From an uncultured Bacteroidales bacterium (lineage in GTDB: Bacteria > Bacteroidota > Bacteroidia > Bacteroidales > F082): DNA of 34,781 bases. Both the position numbers and the translations under genes were made by a program. The stretch is from positions 1-34,781 of the forward strand of contig CAMJHP010000030.1 of NCBI GenBank assembly GCA_946405575.1. The letters run 5' to 3'. Of this stretch, positions 9,501 to 15,403 are shown in pieces. Every line of letters starts with the position of its first letter. The first letter of the stretch is position 1. Below the pieces are notes generated by a model. That model was not told the DNA's origin, made no database searches, and saw only the letters and a list, made by a program, of their open reading frames with translations.

Positions 9501-9838
9501 ACCTTCACCTCACGGGGCTGCTGCTCCTTGGGCTCGGGAAGGATGGTGTCCTCCTTGTCGATGCGGCGCACTTCCTTGACGCCATCGACTTTGGTGATGC
9601 AGATACGGCGGATCTTGCCATCGACCAGCATCTCGCAGGCACCGCACTTGCCGATGCCGCAGTTGAGGCTTCGGTTGCGGCCGTCGAGCGAGTGGCTGTG
9701 GACGGGATAACCGGCTTGGTGAAGGGCAGCGGCTATGGTCTTGCCGCGCTGACCTTTGACAGTCTTGCCTTCATATTGGAATTCCACAAGGTCTTCCTGC
9801 GGGATGTCCAAGATAGGGTGTTTCTCGATTTTGTACAT
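6569..9838 (-). CDS. Fused multi-cofactor FAD-dependent oxidoreductase (sarcosine oxidase/Hcn/proline dehydrogenase-like)
   Basis: A 1089-residue single chain that joins functions usually split over three subunits. In order: a Fer2_4 [2Fe-2S] domain with C60-x4-C65-x2-C68-x11-C80; an FAD/NAD-type disulfide-reductase fold (GAGPAG at about 122, second dinucleotide site VGAGNIG at about 268, closing GLNTYGAGDA); two [4Fe-4S] motifs (C462/468/471/475 and C496-x2-C-x2-C-x3-C506-P); a BFD-type [2Fe-2S] site (C619, C621, C655, C660); and a DAO-family amine/amino-acid oxidase domain from about 716 (AGGGIAGSAL) ending GLRGHGFMLGQYLAKL. Known relatives (HcnABC, opine and hydroxyproline dehydrogenases, heterotetrameric sarcosine oxidase) oxidise a C-N bond of an amino acid and pass electrons through the iron-sulphur chain. 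The substrate here is unknown. It stands alone, with its own -7 box and terminator, and has conspicuously G/C-rich third codon positions by eye, suggesting high expression. Confidence 0.85.
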   Translation of the reverse strand: MYKIEKHPILDIPQEDLVEFQYEGKTVKGQRGKTIAAALHQAGYPVHSHSLDGRNRSLNCGIGKCGACEMLVDGKIRRICITKVDGVKEVRRIDKEDTILPEPKEQQPREVKVYKTQVAIIGAGPAGLACREQLNAFGISNIVVDNNANIGGQFNMQTHQFFFFEKEKKFGGMRGFDIAKTLAGDNHEGILLNNTVWDLLEGGRVAIKNIVTGEIGYIDAQHLVVATGAVPFMPTFENDDVPGVYTAAVFQKMMNQEHTLLGKKVLTVGAGNIGYLTSYQGMQAGATIKAIIEAMPREGGFPVQANRVRRLGIPIMTSYVLVRAIPNADYTGITGAVIAKCENFKAIPGTEQVIDDIDIINICTGLIPDNQLLVKGREVFGLNTYGAGDAIRIGEGTSAVLRGKQVAYEVAQAIGVRFNYDDYLEISRQYIDSQQHPVRLLEKPNLPTPERMMQKAFVQADCLYGFACNPCSFSCPQGAITKPSTSSTPTIDYNKCIGCMLCVSSCPGLAIFGYDVQKSTCFLPIEYEAQEGAEVYLVDNDGQKIGEGVIEKILKKSNKTNVARVKARSSRPSGEASRVFELTDVKGFILKDRYNANKELTTPISPKKLAEGESETYVCHCEDIKLDRVLRVIGNRKTISVDELKHITRMGMGPCRGKRCIPRARQILRSYGIELVGDATPRAPLSNQVSLGDLYNPHTKETFIFPEMNGVKKEQVEVFIAGGGIAGSALFRYFSEAGKKPVMINYSRGASWRCIGGGRPAFSNPDIADIAVHNHEIFKKMQAEHNINYHPTHYVNLVHDEATYNSLDASRAWSDAYMIERKDFKKEISPLWDDSKDTYSHALITRDCWQATPGRVIDYIRWIGVQQGGRYFEDCELLHVQKVGGHYVTLVRTHEGEFIEYTCDHFVNAMGWGAEKFNDMLGLDTGLYPVKHQAFITRRLPMMGPNGGPLDMIIDRRHYKGFSAVYGQQWAHTGQIIGCASPDTDAYEARQNIKYNSKEFLEIVSEVFAEWIPNLGEVSFLACWAGRYTEPRYIVDPEVGILTGLRGHGFMLGQYLAKLYVDKYLGKEVPGYMKDLALSGHGLSENAFK

Positions 9839-9872
9839 ATAGGATGTGATTTTGAGTCTTAAAATGCGGGCG

Positions 9873-9880
9873 CAAATTTA
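9873..9880 (-). promoter_or_regulatory. Promoter -7 box for the fused oxidoreductase
   Basis: TAAATTTG on the minus strand, 34 nt upstream of the ATG. It matches TAnnTTTG; no clear -33 element was seen. Confidence 0.5.
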
Positions 9881-9948
9881 GGAAAAACACAAAATGCAGT
9901 CTCTATTTTGATGTTTTTTTGATAAAAAAGCTGATAAATGCCCGAAAA

Positions 9949-10350
9949 TCAGATTTCGTAAGTCCGCAAAGTTCCGTTTTCCTTTTCATCGACATATTGT
10001 CTGACCAGATTGACTACTTGTTGGTCGTTTATGTCAAGTTGCTGCATTGGACCGTTTTTCGGATAGATGTCCAAAAATGCGACTTCTTCAGAGTTTTTAT
10101 AAACAAGGTAAATGAGCCGAAAACCGTCTTTTTTGGCAAGTTTGTGTTTTTTGTCAGGAAGCCTAAGCTTGATGATAATGCGAGGGTCGTCAAGCAGAAT
10201 CATGTCTCGGTTTTGTCTGATTTGTTCGATACTCACATTCTTAAAAGCAGTGCATACTTCTTCTTCAACGGAAGCATAAACCCCTCGTTTAGCGTTTTTC
10301 AACGCGGCGATGCGTTCCACGAAATTGGTAATGGCGAAATAGTCAATCAT
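9949..10350 (-). CDS. RelE/HigB-like toxin candidate
   Basis: A 133-residue protein. The central segment HKLAKKDGFRLIYLVYKNSE, followed by VAFLDIYPKNG (residues about 69-100), matches the RelE/HigB/ParE core pattern: K..K.GGfRlIYlv then ..lldIY.K. Candidate catalytic or RNA-binding residues are Lys73/Lys74, Arg78, Tyr81, Tyr96 and Lys98. RelE-type proteins cut mRNA on the ribosome; ParE-type proteins poison gyrase, so the activity cannot be decided from sequence alone. Its ATG shares one base with the TGA of the upstream gene (TGATG), a strong sign of translational coupling, and the order partner-first, toxin-second is that of a classic type II module. It is longer than typical RelE (about 90-100 residues) because of an N-terminal helical stretch of about 45 residues. 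Confidence 0.7.
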   Translation of the reverse strand: MIDYFAITNFVERIAALKNAKRGVYASVEEEVCTAFKNVSIEQIRQNRDMILLDDPRIIIKLRLPDKKHKLAKKDGFRLIYLVYKNSEEVAFLDIYPKNGPMQQLDINDQQVVNLVRQYVDEKENGTLRTYEI

Positions 10351-10784
10351 CAGACGGTTTGTTTGATGCGGTTGTCAACCTGAGTAAGACGCTCCATCAG
10401 CTGCTTCATTTCCTGATTTTTAGGCATATTTATGCAGAAATTCACGATGTCGCTGTTTAATTCAAACAGGGCAGAATAGTTCATGCCCAATCTTTTGGTC
10501 TCTTCTTCAAGTGCCATTTCTCGGGGCTGTTCCTTGCATGTGTTGTAAAGTTGTTTGATAGTTTGGAGCAAAATGGAAAGTTGTGCTCCGAATACTTTGT
10601 AGTCTTCCTCTCTGATGCTTTGCCAATCGTCATAAATCATCTCGTATAAACGGTCGAGTTCACGATTGAGCCGAGCCAGTTGTGATGCATGATATGCATT
10701 GGGCATGATGATTTCCAAACGATGGCTGTAGCTTCGCTTGCTGAGTCTGACGACATTTTGAGTGATGGTTTCTGTTTGACACAT
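10350..10784 (-). CDS. Helical protein coupled to RelE-like toxin, candidate antitoxin
   Basis: A 144-residue protein, almost entirely alpha-helical by appearance, with heptad-like segments (LARLNRELDRLYEMIYDDW and LSILLQTIKQLYNTCKEQ). No ribbon-helix-helix, Xre or AbrB DNA-binding motif was recognised. It is translationally coupled to the RelE-like gene, so a neutralising role is inferred from position only. The first ATG at 10784 is used because the -7 box lies 20 nt upstream, giving a short leader. An internal Met at residue 27 (MPNAYHASQ) is an alternative start. If it is the antitoxin, it is longer than usual and probably lacks direct DNA binding. It could instead be an unrelated structural protein. 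Confidence 0.65.
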   Translation of the reverse strand: MCQTETITQNVVRLSKRSYSHRLEIIMPNAYHASQLARLNRELDRLYEMIYDDWQSIREEDYKVFGAQLSILLQTIKQLYNTCKEQPREMALEEETKRLGMNYSALFELNSDIVNFCINMPKNQEMKQLMERLTQVDNRIKQTV

Positions 10785-10804
10785 GGCCGCTTAATTTGCT
10801 GTTG

Positions 10805-10812
10805 CAAAGATA
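10805..10812 (-). promoter_or_regulatory. Promoter -7 box of the RelE-like module
   Basis: TATCTTTG on the minus strand, 20 nt before the ATG at 10784 and 26 nt past the end of the aspartate kinase gene. The module therefore appears to have its own promoter. Confidence 0.55.
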
Positions 10813-10838
10813 TACATTTTCAAAAAAATGGCTATGTT

Positions 10839-12140
10839 TTACACTTGTTTTTCTGTTTCTTGTTTCAACACAAACTGCATTGTACTCCTGCTTCCTTGCT
10901 TCACCAAAACCTTCTTCCCCTTGATGAAGTCGTTCTCCAAGCCGTCTTGATAATGCCTGATGGTAAACAATTGCAAGCCATCGTTATACTTGACACTGAA
11001 GCTGTCTTTGAGGTTGGTTCTCAGTTGTTTCAGTTTCTGTTCGTTGCTGTCGAAGCAGAACGAGAGCATCAACGCGGAAGTCTGAATCATATTGGCGTGG
11101 ATGTTGAGTTCGGCGCAGACGGCGAAGATGGTCTTCAGGTTACGTTCGTTCATGAACGAGTAGTCGCGGGGCGAGATGGAGACCAATGTTTGGTTGTCCT
11201 TGACGATATAAGAGGGGATGCTCTCATCGTTTTTCCTATGACCTCCGTCGATGATCGAAGGCTCGTGGTCGGGGTGGAGGAACGACTGTACCTTGAGTGT
11301 TATTCCCTTGTTTTGCAGCGGCTTGATGGTCTTTGGGTGGATGATGGTGGCACCGTAGAAAGCTAATTCGATGGCTTCGGAGTAGGGGATATGCGGTAGT
11401 TGAACCGTGTTGGCAAAACGTTTCGGGTCCGCGTTGAGTAGGCCGTCCACGTCCTTCCAGATGGTGACCTCCTCGGCATCGAGGCAGTTGGCGAAGATGG
11501 CCGCGGTGAAGTCGGAACCTTCGCGCCCGAGGGTGACGCTGTGCTTTCCGCCAGCCGTGCCGCCGATGAAGCCTTGCGTCAGGCATACGATACCCCGAAT
11601 ATGCTCATTATTCAACTTGCTGATTCTGAGTCTTGTCTCATTCCAATCAGGGTTGGCGGAGCGGTAGTGGGTATCATCCTCGGCGATGACGTATTTTCGA
11701 GCATCGAGCCAGCGTGTGGGGATGTCGCGCTTGCTGAGGTATTCGTGAATGATGCTGGTCGAAATGAGTTCGCCGTAGCACACGGTTTGGTCGTATTGGT
11801 AGTCGTAGGGCGTGTCGGTCTTTTGTAGTTTCTCCCAAAGCTCGATGAAGAGACCAGCGATATTCTCGTCAAATCTCGGGTCGGTGTTGCCATCGAACAG
11901 CCCCTGGATGATGCCGTCGTGGTAGGCGACGACCTCATGAAGGGCCTCCATGCCGAGATTGCCGTCGTGTTCACGAAAGTTGGCCAATGCTTTTTCGAGG
12001 GCGTTTGTCGTTTTGCCCATGGCGGAAACCACGAGCAGAATGTCCTCATTCTTATGTTGACTCACAATGTCAGCCAAATTGCGCACGGCATCGGCATCCT
12101 TCACCGACGCACCACCGAATTTATAGATTTTTTTGATCAT
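10839..12140 (-). CDS. lysC: Aspartate kinase (monofunctional aspartokinase)
   Basis: A 433-residue enzyme that phosphorylates L-aspartate to aspartyl-4-phosphate, the first step toward lysine/diaminopimelate, threonine and methionine. The N-terminal KFGGASVKDA (the family's KFGG[ST]SV site), the central GREGSDFTAAIFA segment and WKDVDGLLNADP are classic amino-acid-kinase features. The C-terminal part (about residues 310-433) has ACT-like regulatory strands (LVSISPRDY, NIHANMIQTSALMLSFC), so feedback inhibition is likely. No homoserine dehydrogenase domain follows. A GTG at 12146 would add only two residues; the ATG at 12140 directly before IKKIYKFGG is preferred. It starts 13 nt after the GNAT gene and is probably co-transcribed with the upstream acetyltransferase module. 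No other lysine-pathway gene is adjacent. Confidence 0.9.
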   Translation of the reverse strand: MIKKIYKFGGASVKDADAVRNLADIVSQHKNEDILLVVSAMGKTTNALEKALANFREHDGNLGMEALHEVVAYHDGIIQGLFDGNTDPRFDENIAGLFIELWEKLQKTDTPYDYQYDQTVCYGELISTSIIHEYLSKRDIPTRWLDARKYVIAEDDTHYRSANPDWNETRLRISKLNNEHIRGIVCLTQGFIGGTAGGKHSVTLGREGSDFTAAIFANCLDAEEVTIWKDVDGLLNADPKRFANTVQLPHIPYSEAIELAFYGATIIHPKTIKPLQNKGITLKVQSFLHPDHEPSIIDGGHRKNDESIPSYIVKDNQTLVSISPRDYSFMNERNLKTIFAVCAELNIHANMIQTSALMLSFCFDSNEQKLKQLRTNLKDSFSVKYNDGLQLFTIRHYQDGLENDFIKGKKVLVKQGSRSTMQFVLKQETEKQV

Positions 12141-12153
12141 GGTCACTTGAAAT

Positions 12154-12666
12154 TCAATCGATCTCCATCATGTCAAAGTACATCAGCCTAGTATATTCGT
12201 CTTCGTCTTTTTTAGTCAATTCCTTGAAACCATTCCATTGGTAAAATGGAATGGCGGAAATGTACGCGTCGACAGTGATGAAACGGAATGCAGAATAGTT
12301 TTGGTTTGTGTTGAGCAAAACCTTAATCATTGTCATCAGTTCAGATCCAAGACGTTGGCCTCTGTAATTGGTTGAAACAGCAAAACGACCAATTTTGATG
12401 GAAGGGTAACTGCGAAAACGTTTGCTTTCGGGAAAACTGTCTTTGATTTTTTTCCAACGGCTGTTGGTGATTTCCAATCGGCTGATTTTATCGTTGAGAA
12501 GATAGAAATATGCGGCTATTCGGCCTTCATCTTCCAAAATAAATGTGTTGGCAACTCGCTTTTCGAGAAACGGTTTGGCGTCTTCAAAAAGGAAATCGTT
12601 CAAATCGCTGTCGCCGCAGTCAAAATCGGTTAGCGGATATTCTTGGTTGAGGCGTACTAATTTCAT
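12154..12666 (-). CDS. GNAT family acetyltransferase, candidate TacT/AtaT-type toxin
   Basis: A 170-residue GNAT protein. The N-terminal FDCGDSDLNDFL (residues 15-26) is typical of the GNAT branch to which TacT/AtaT tRNA-acetylating toxins belong. Motif A is IGRFAVSTNYRGQRLGSELM (92-111), containing the acetyl-CoA pyrophosphate loop RGQRLG. Motif B follows as AIPFYQWNGFKEL, with Tyr142 as the candidate general acid. It lies 3 nt after a 56-residue small protein that probably acts as its partner. Toxins of this branch acetylate aminoacyl-tRNA; whether this member does is not known, and a metabolic or protein acetyltransferase remains possible. Aspartate kinase follows within 13 nt. Confidence 0.8.
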   Translation of the reverse strand: MKLVRLNQEYPLTDFDCGDSDLNDFLFEDAKPFLEKRVANTFILEDEGRIAAYFYLLNDKISRLEITNSRWKKIKDSFPESKRFRSYPSIKIGRFAVSTNYRGQRLGSELMTMIKVLLNTNQNYSAFRFITVDAYISAIPFYQWNGFKELTKKDEDEYTRLMYFDMMEID

Positions 12667-12669
12667 GAT

Positions 12670-12840
12670 TTAAAGGCAGACAGCAATTTTTTTAATGATG
12701 GCATCAAACTCTTCCAACAGTTTTATGCGGTTGGCAGCTCGGGTTTCTTCGCTCATACTATCCACTCTTTCCATTTCTTCCACGAAGGCTTCTGCATCTT
12801 CACCCGTCAGGATGGGCGTTTCTTTAATTGGTCTTGCCAT
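12670..12840 (-). CDS. Small antitoxin-like protein upstream of GNAT gene
   Basis: A 56-residue ORF starting MARPIKETPILTGEDAEAF and ending IIKKIAVCL; it was found by reading the strand upstream of the GNAT gene. It is acidic in the middle (EDAEAFVEEMERVD) and helical toward the C-terminus (ANRIKLLEEFDAIIKK). The start MARPIKETP.L.GEDA resembles small proteins that commonly precede GNAT genes in Bacteroidetes. A Shine-Dalgarno-like aggaa lies just upstream of the ATG and a -7 box 29 nt upstream. The stop is 3 nt before the GNAT ATG. Size, position and order fit an antitoxin, but it does not show the ribbon-helix-helix signature of DUF1778 antitoxins. Neutralising activity is inferred from context. 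Confidence 0.7.
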   Translation of the reverse strand: MARPIKETPILTGEDAEAFVEEMERVDSMSEETRAANRIKLLEEFDAIIKKIAVCL

Positions 12841-12869
12841 GGTCTATTCCTTTCTTACTTTTCTGTCTG

Positions 12870-12877
12870 CAAAAATA
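12870..12877 (-). promoter_or_regulatory. Promoter -7 box of the antitoxin-GNAT-aspartate kinase unit
   Basis: TATTTTTG on the minus strand, 29 nt upstream of the small-protein ATG. It is the only TAnnTTTG match seen upstream of the three-gene unit. Confidence 0.5.
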
Positions 12878-13105
12878 CTATAAATCTGCCAAAAAAGCAT
12901 AAATACTGCACTTTTTTCTCTTGTCTGTCCATTATTTTTCTACCTTTTCCTCCAAATAAACCCACAAAACCCACAGCCGACGAAAGTATAAAAGACTAAC
13001 ACATAGACATACACAGAGCTGACGCTCTTATTCTCCTGCACTAAATCTGGTAAATTAATGAATGGTGTGACGCAGAAAATCGTGGTGGAATAACCAAGTT
13101 GGTTT

Positions 13106-13131
13106 GTAGGGCTGTCACACCGTGGCAGCCG
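13106..13131 (+). repeat. REP-like 26-nt repeat, copy 1
   Basis: Begins gtagggctgtcacaccgtgg and ends cagccg. ggctgtca pairs with tggcagcc (one G-T pair) around a 5-nt loop, giving a hairpin. Identical to the copy at 14468-14493. Confidence 0.8.
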
Positions 13132-13150
13132 ATACAACGAAACGACAAAG

Positions 13151-13176
13151 CGGCTGCTGTGTTACGACAGTACTAC
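13151..13176 (-). repeat. REP-like 26-nt repeat, diverged inverted copy
   Basis: Read on the minus strand it shares gtag, ctgtc and gcagccg with the other copies and has the same 26-nt length, though the centre has diverged. With copy 1 it forms a facing pair 19 nt apart, the arrangement seen in BIME elements. Confidence 0.5.
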
Positions 13177-13250
13177 AAATCTTCCTACTGAAATCAAACA
13201 GCAGGATGATTTTTTCTATACCCATACCGCAATATTTTTATTAAATAGGA

Positions 13251-13269
13251 GTTATTCAACCTGAATAAC
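13251..13269. promoter_or_regulatory. Inverted repeat at the bat promoter, candidate operator
   Basis: gttattca, 3-nt spacer acc, then tgaataac: a perfect 8-bp inverted repeat. It lies 3 nt upstream of the -7 box, across the spacer and -33 zone, so a bound dimer would be placed to block or aid polymerase. Confidence 0.55.
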
Positions 13270-13272
13270 GAC

Positions 13273-13280
13273 TATTTTTG
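13273..13280 (+). promoter_or_regulatory. Promoter -7 box of the bat operon
   Basis: TATTTTTG, an exact TAnnTTTG match, 155 nt upstream of moxR and 27 nt upstream of a possible leader ORF. No TTTG -33 element is evident; an inverted repeat occupies that place. Confidence 0.55.
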
Positions 13281-13307
13281 CACGCTTTTTGACGGAGGCG
13301 GCGCGAA

Positions 13308-13439
13308 ATGAAAATGCGACTTGTTGACAGGGTTTTGTCTCGTGTCTCGCGTCCCGAGGTCCCGCGTCAACAAACAACAATTGACTACGTCGAATTATCA
13401 TTTCAACGATTAAATAAACAACAATTCAACATACAATGA
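13308..13439 (+). CDS. Possible 43-residue leader peptide before moxR
   Basis: An ORF of 43 codons (MKMRLVDRVLSRVSRPEVPR, then a Gln/Thr/Asn-rich end) begins 9 nt after a GGAGG at 13294-13298. Strong Shine-Dalgarno sites are uncommon in Bacteroidetes. Its TGA overlaps the moxR ATG (ATGA), so the two could be translationally coupled. The putative transcription start is about 20 nt upstream of its ATG. Against it: the basic, Arg-rich composition and the repeat-like DNA (gtctcgtgtctcgcgtcccg) may mean the frame is open by chance. No family was recognised. Confidence 0.3.
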   Translation: MKMRLVDRVLSRVSRPEVPRQQTTIDYVELSFQRLNKQQFNIQ

Positions 13440-14428
13440 TAGAAACTGACATTCGTGAACTGAACGAAAAAATCCAACGTGAGAGTCAATTCCTCGACCT
13501 CATCAACCTCGAAATGAACAAGGTCATCGTCGGACAGAAACAGATGACGGAACGCCTGCTGATAGGTCTGCTGGCTAACGGTCACATCCTTCTCGAAGGT
13601 GTGCCGGGTTTGGCCAAGACCTTGGCCATCAAGTCGATGGCTAGTGCCATCGATGCCGACTTTGCCCGTATCCAATTCACTCCCGACCTGTTGCCTGCCG
13701 ACCTTATCGGTACGTTGATTTACAGCCAGAAGAAAGAGGAGTTTGTGGTGCGTCGTGGTCCCATCTTCGCCAACTTCGTCCTGGCAGATGAAATCAACCG
13801 TTCTCCTGCTAAGGTGCAGAGTGCATTGCTTGAAGCTATGCAGGAGCATCAGGTGACCATTGGCGATGAGACCTTCAAGTTGCCAGATCCTTTCCTCGTT
13901 ATGGCTACCCAGAATCCCATCGAGCAGGAAGGTACCTATCCGCTGCCCGAGGCCCAGGTGGACCGTTTTATGCTGAAGGTGATCATTAACTATCCTAAGA
14001 AAGAGGAAGAGAAACTGATTCTGCGTCAGAATATTGCCAACGCTGGTGCCAAGATCAATCCCGTGGTGAAGCCCGAAGACATCATCCGAGCCCGTGAGGT
14101 GTGCCGCGAGATTTATCTTGACGAGAAGATTGAAAACTATATTACTGACATTGTTTTCGCTTCGCGTTTCCCGAGCGACTACAAGTTGAAGAAGTTTGCT
14201 AATATGATTAGCTACGGGGGCTCGCCGCGTGCCACCATCAACCTGGCATTGGCTGCCAAAGCCTACGCTTTCATTAAGCACCGTGGCTATGTCATCCCCG
14301 AAGACATCCGCGCCGTGGCCCCCGATGTGTTGCGTCACCGTATCGGCCTGACCTACGAGGCTGAAGCCGAAAATATTACCACCGAAGAAATCATTAACGA
14401 AATATTAAATACCATCGAGGTGCCGTAA
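13436..14428 (+). CDS. moxR: MoxR family AAA+ ATPase, first gene of bat operon
   Basis: A 330-residue MoxR AAA+ ATPase thought to act as a chaperone that remodels or activates the vWA proteins encoded next to it. Visible motifs: Walker A GVPGLAKT (55-62), Walker B FVLADE (114-119), the family-typical EINRSPAKVQSALLEAMQE, sensor 1 ATQNP (157-161), and PLPEAQVDRFML with Arg177 as candidate arginine finger. The C-terminal helical lid begins around residue 230 (YGGSPRATINLALAAKAYA, sensor 2 region). Length and gene order (moxR, DUF58, bat genes) are standard for Bacteroidetes aerotolerance operons. It is followed by a 96-nt gap holding two REP-like repeats. Confidence 0.93.
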   Translation: MIETDIRELNEKIQRESQFLDLINLEMNKVIVGQKQMTERLLIGLLANGHILLEGVPGLAKTLAIKSMASAIDADFARIQFTPDLLPADLIGTLIYSQKKEEFVVRRGPIFANFVLADEINRSPAKVQSALLEAMQEHQVTIGDETFKLPDPFLVMATQNPIEQEGTYPLPEAQVDRFMLKVIINYPKKEEEKLILRQNIANAGAKINPVVKPEDIIRAREVCREIYLDEKIENYITDIVFASRFPSDYKLKKFANMISYGGSPRATINLALAAKAYAFIKHRGYVIPEDIRAVAPDVLRHRIGLTYEAEAENITTEEIINEILNTIEVP

Positions 14429-14434
14429 TTGGTT

Positions 14435-14460
14435 GTAGGGCTGTCATACTGTGGCAGCCG
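14435..14460 (+). repeat. REP-like 26-nt repeat, copy 2
   Basis: Begins gtagggctgtcatactgtgg; differs from copy 1 at two loop/stem positions. It lies just after the moxR stop, inside the operon. Confidence 0.75.
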
Positions 14461-14467
14461 AGCATTA

Positions 14468-14493
14468 GTAGGGCTGTCACACCGTGGCAGCCG
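14468..14493 (+). repeat. REP-like 26-nt repeat, copy 3
   Basis: Identical over 26 nt to the copy at 13106-13131. Together with copy 2 it forms a direct pair 7 nt apart between moxR and the DUF58 gene. The hairpins could modulate downstream expression or mRNA stability. Confidence 0.8.
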
Positions 14494-14524
14494 TATATCC
14501 GATTGATTTATCAATGGTTAACCA

Positions 14525-15403
14525 ATGGAATCAACAGAAATATTCAAAAAAGTCCGCAAAATCGAAATCAAGACGCGAGGCCTCTCGAACCACATCTTCT
14601 CGGGACAGTACCACAGCGCCTTCAAGGGTCGTGGTATGACCTTCAGCGAGGTGCGCGAGTATGAGTACGGCGACGACATCCGCAACATCGACTGGAACGT
14701 CACCGCCCGCTTCAACAAGCCTTTCGTCAAGATCTTCGAGGAAGAGCGTGAGATGACGGTGATGCTGCTCATCGACGTGTCGGGTTCCAACGACTTCGGC
14801 TCCCAGAGCCAGTCGAAGCGTGACCTGACTGCCGAATTGGCAGCTGTCTTGGCGTTTTCTGCCATCCAGAACAACGATAAGGTGGGTGTGATTTTCTTTA
14901 GCAGCAAAATCGAGAAGTTCATCCCGCCCAAGAAGGGCAGCTCGCACATTCTGCGCATCATCCGCGAGATCGTCGACTTCAAGCCGACGGAACGTGGTAC
15001 CGATATTGGCGAGGGCTTGCGCTTCCTGACCTCGGCTATCAAGCGTCGCACTACCGCCTTCCTCATCTCCGACTTTATGACAGACAAGAGTTTCGAGAAA
15101 GAGATGCAGATTGCCGCCAACAAGCACGACCTCGTTGCTTTGCGCATCACCGACAGACGAGAGATGGATATACCCAAGGTGGGCTTGGTGAAATTCCACG
15201 ATTCGGAGACAGGTAAGGAACGCTGGGTTGACACTTCAAGCCGTGCTTGGCACGATGCCTATCTGCAGATGATTCAGCACAAATCGGCAGAGTTGAATCG
15301 TGACTTTACAAAACATGGTATCGACAACTCATTGATTTATACCAATGAAGACTATGTGAAACCTTTGATGCAACTCTTCAAGAAAAGGGAGGCAAGAAGA
15401 TGA
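14525..15403 (+). CDS. DUF58 vWA-like protein of bat operon
   Basis: A 292-residue DUF58 protein. The signature GRGMTFSEVREYEYGDDIRN (35-54) followed by IDWNVTAR is diagnostic. It continues into a vWA-like fold with an intact MIDAS: DVSGS (D84, S86, S88), RGTDIGEG and LISDFM. It is soluble, with no signal peptide or membrane segment, and is therefore probably a cytoplasmic partner of the MoxR ATPase. The TGA overlaps the next ATG by 4 nt (ATGA), and a gggagg Shine-Dalgarno-like site for the next gene lies inside its 3' end. Its exact biochemical role is unknown in the family. Confidence 0.9.
   Translation: MESTEIFKKVRKIEIKTRGLSNHIFSGQYHSAFKGRGMTFSEVREYEYGDDIRNIDWNVTARFNKPFVKIFEEEREMTVMLLIDVSGSNDFGSQSQSKRDLTAELAAVLAFSAIQNNDKVGVIFFSSKIEKFIPPKKGSSHILRIIREIVDFKPTERGTDIGEGLRFLTSAIKRRTTAFLISDFMTDKSFEKEMQIAANKHDLVALRITDRREMDIPKVGLVKFHDSETGKERWVDTSSRAWHDAYLQMIQHKSAELNRDFTKHGIDNSLIYTNEDYVKPLMQLFKKREARR

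Larger units (their letters stand above)
12878..13250. other. Intergenic region without a supported gene
   Basis: Between the divergent promoters of the antitoxin unit and the bat operon. It is AT-rich, with stops in all frames apart from a 65-codon minus-strand ORF of implausible composition. It holds a facing pair of 26-nt REP-like repeats (13106-13131 and 13151-13176). No RNA gene was recognised. Confidence 0.6.

Noticed and set aside
8210..9862. A 550-codon + strand ORF opposite the fused oxidoreductase
   Set aside because: It mirrors the GC-rich codons of the real minus-strand gene, has a low-complexity Val/Asp/Ala/His composition and no recognisable domain.
12940..13137. A 65-codon minus-strand ORF in the bat upstream gap
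   Set aside because: It runs through a REP-like repeat, has unlikely composition and lacks a ribosome-binding site.
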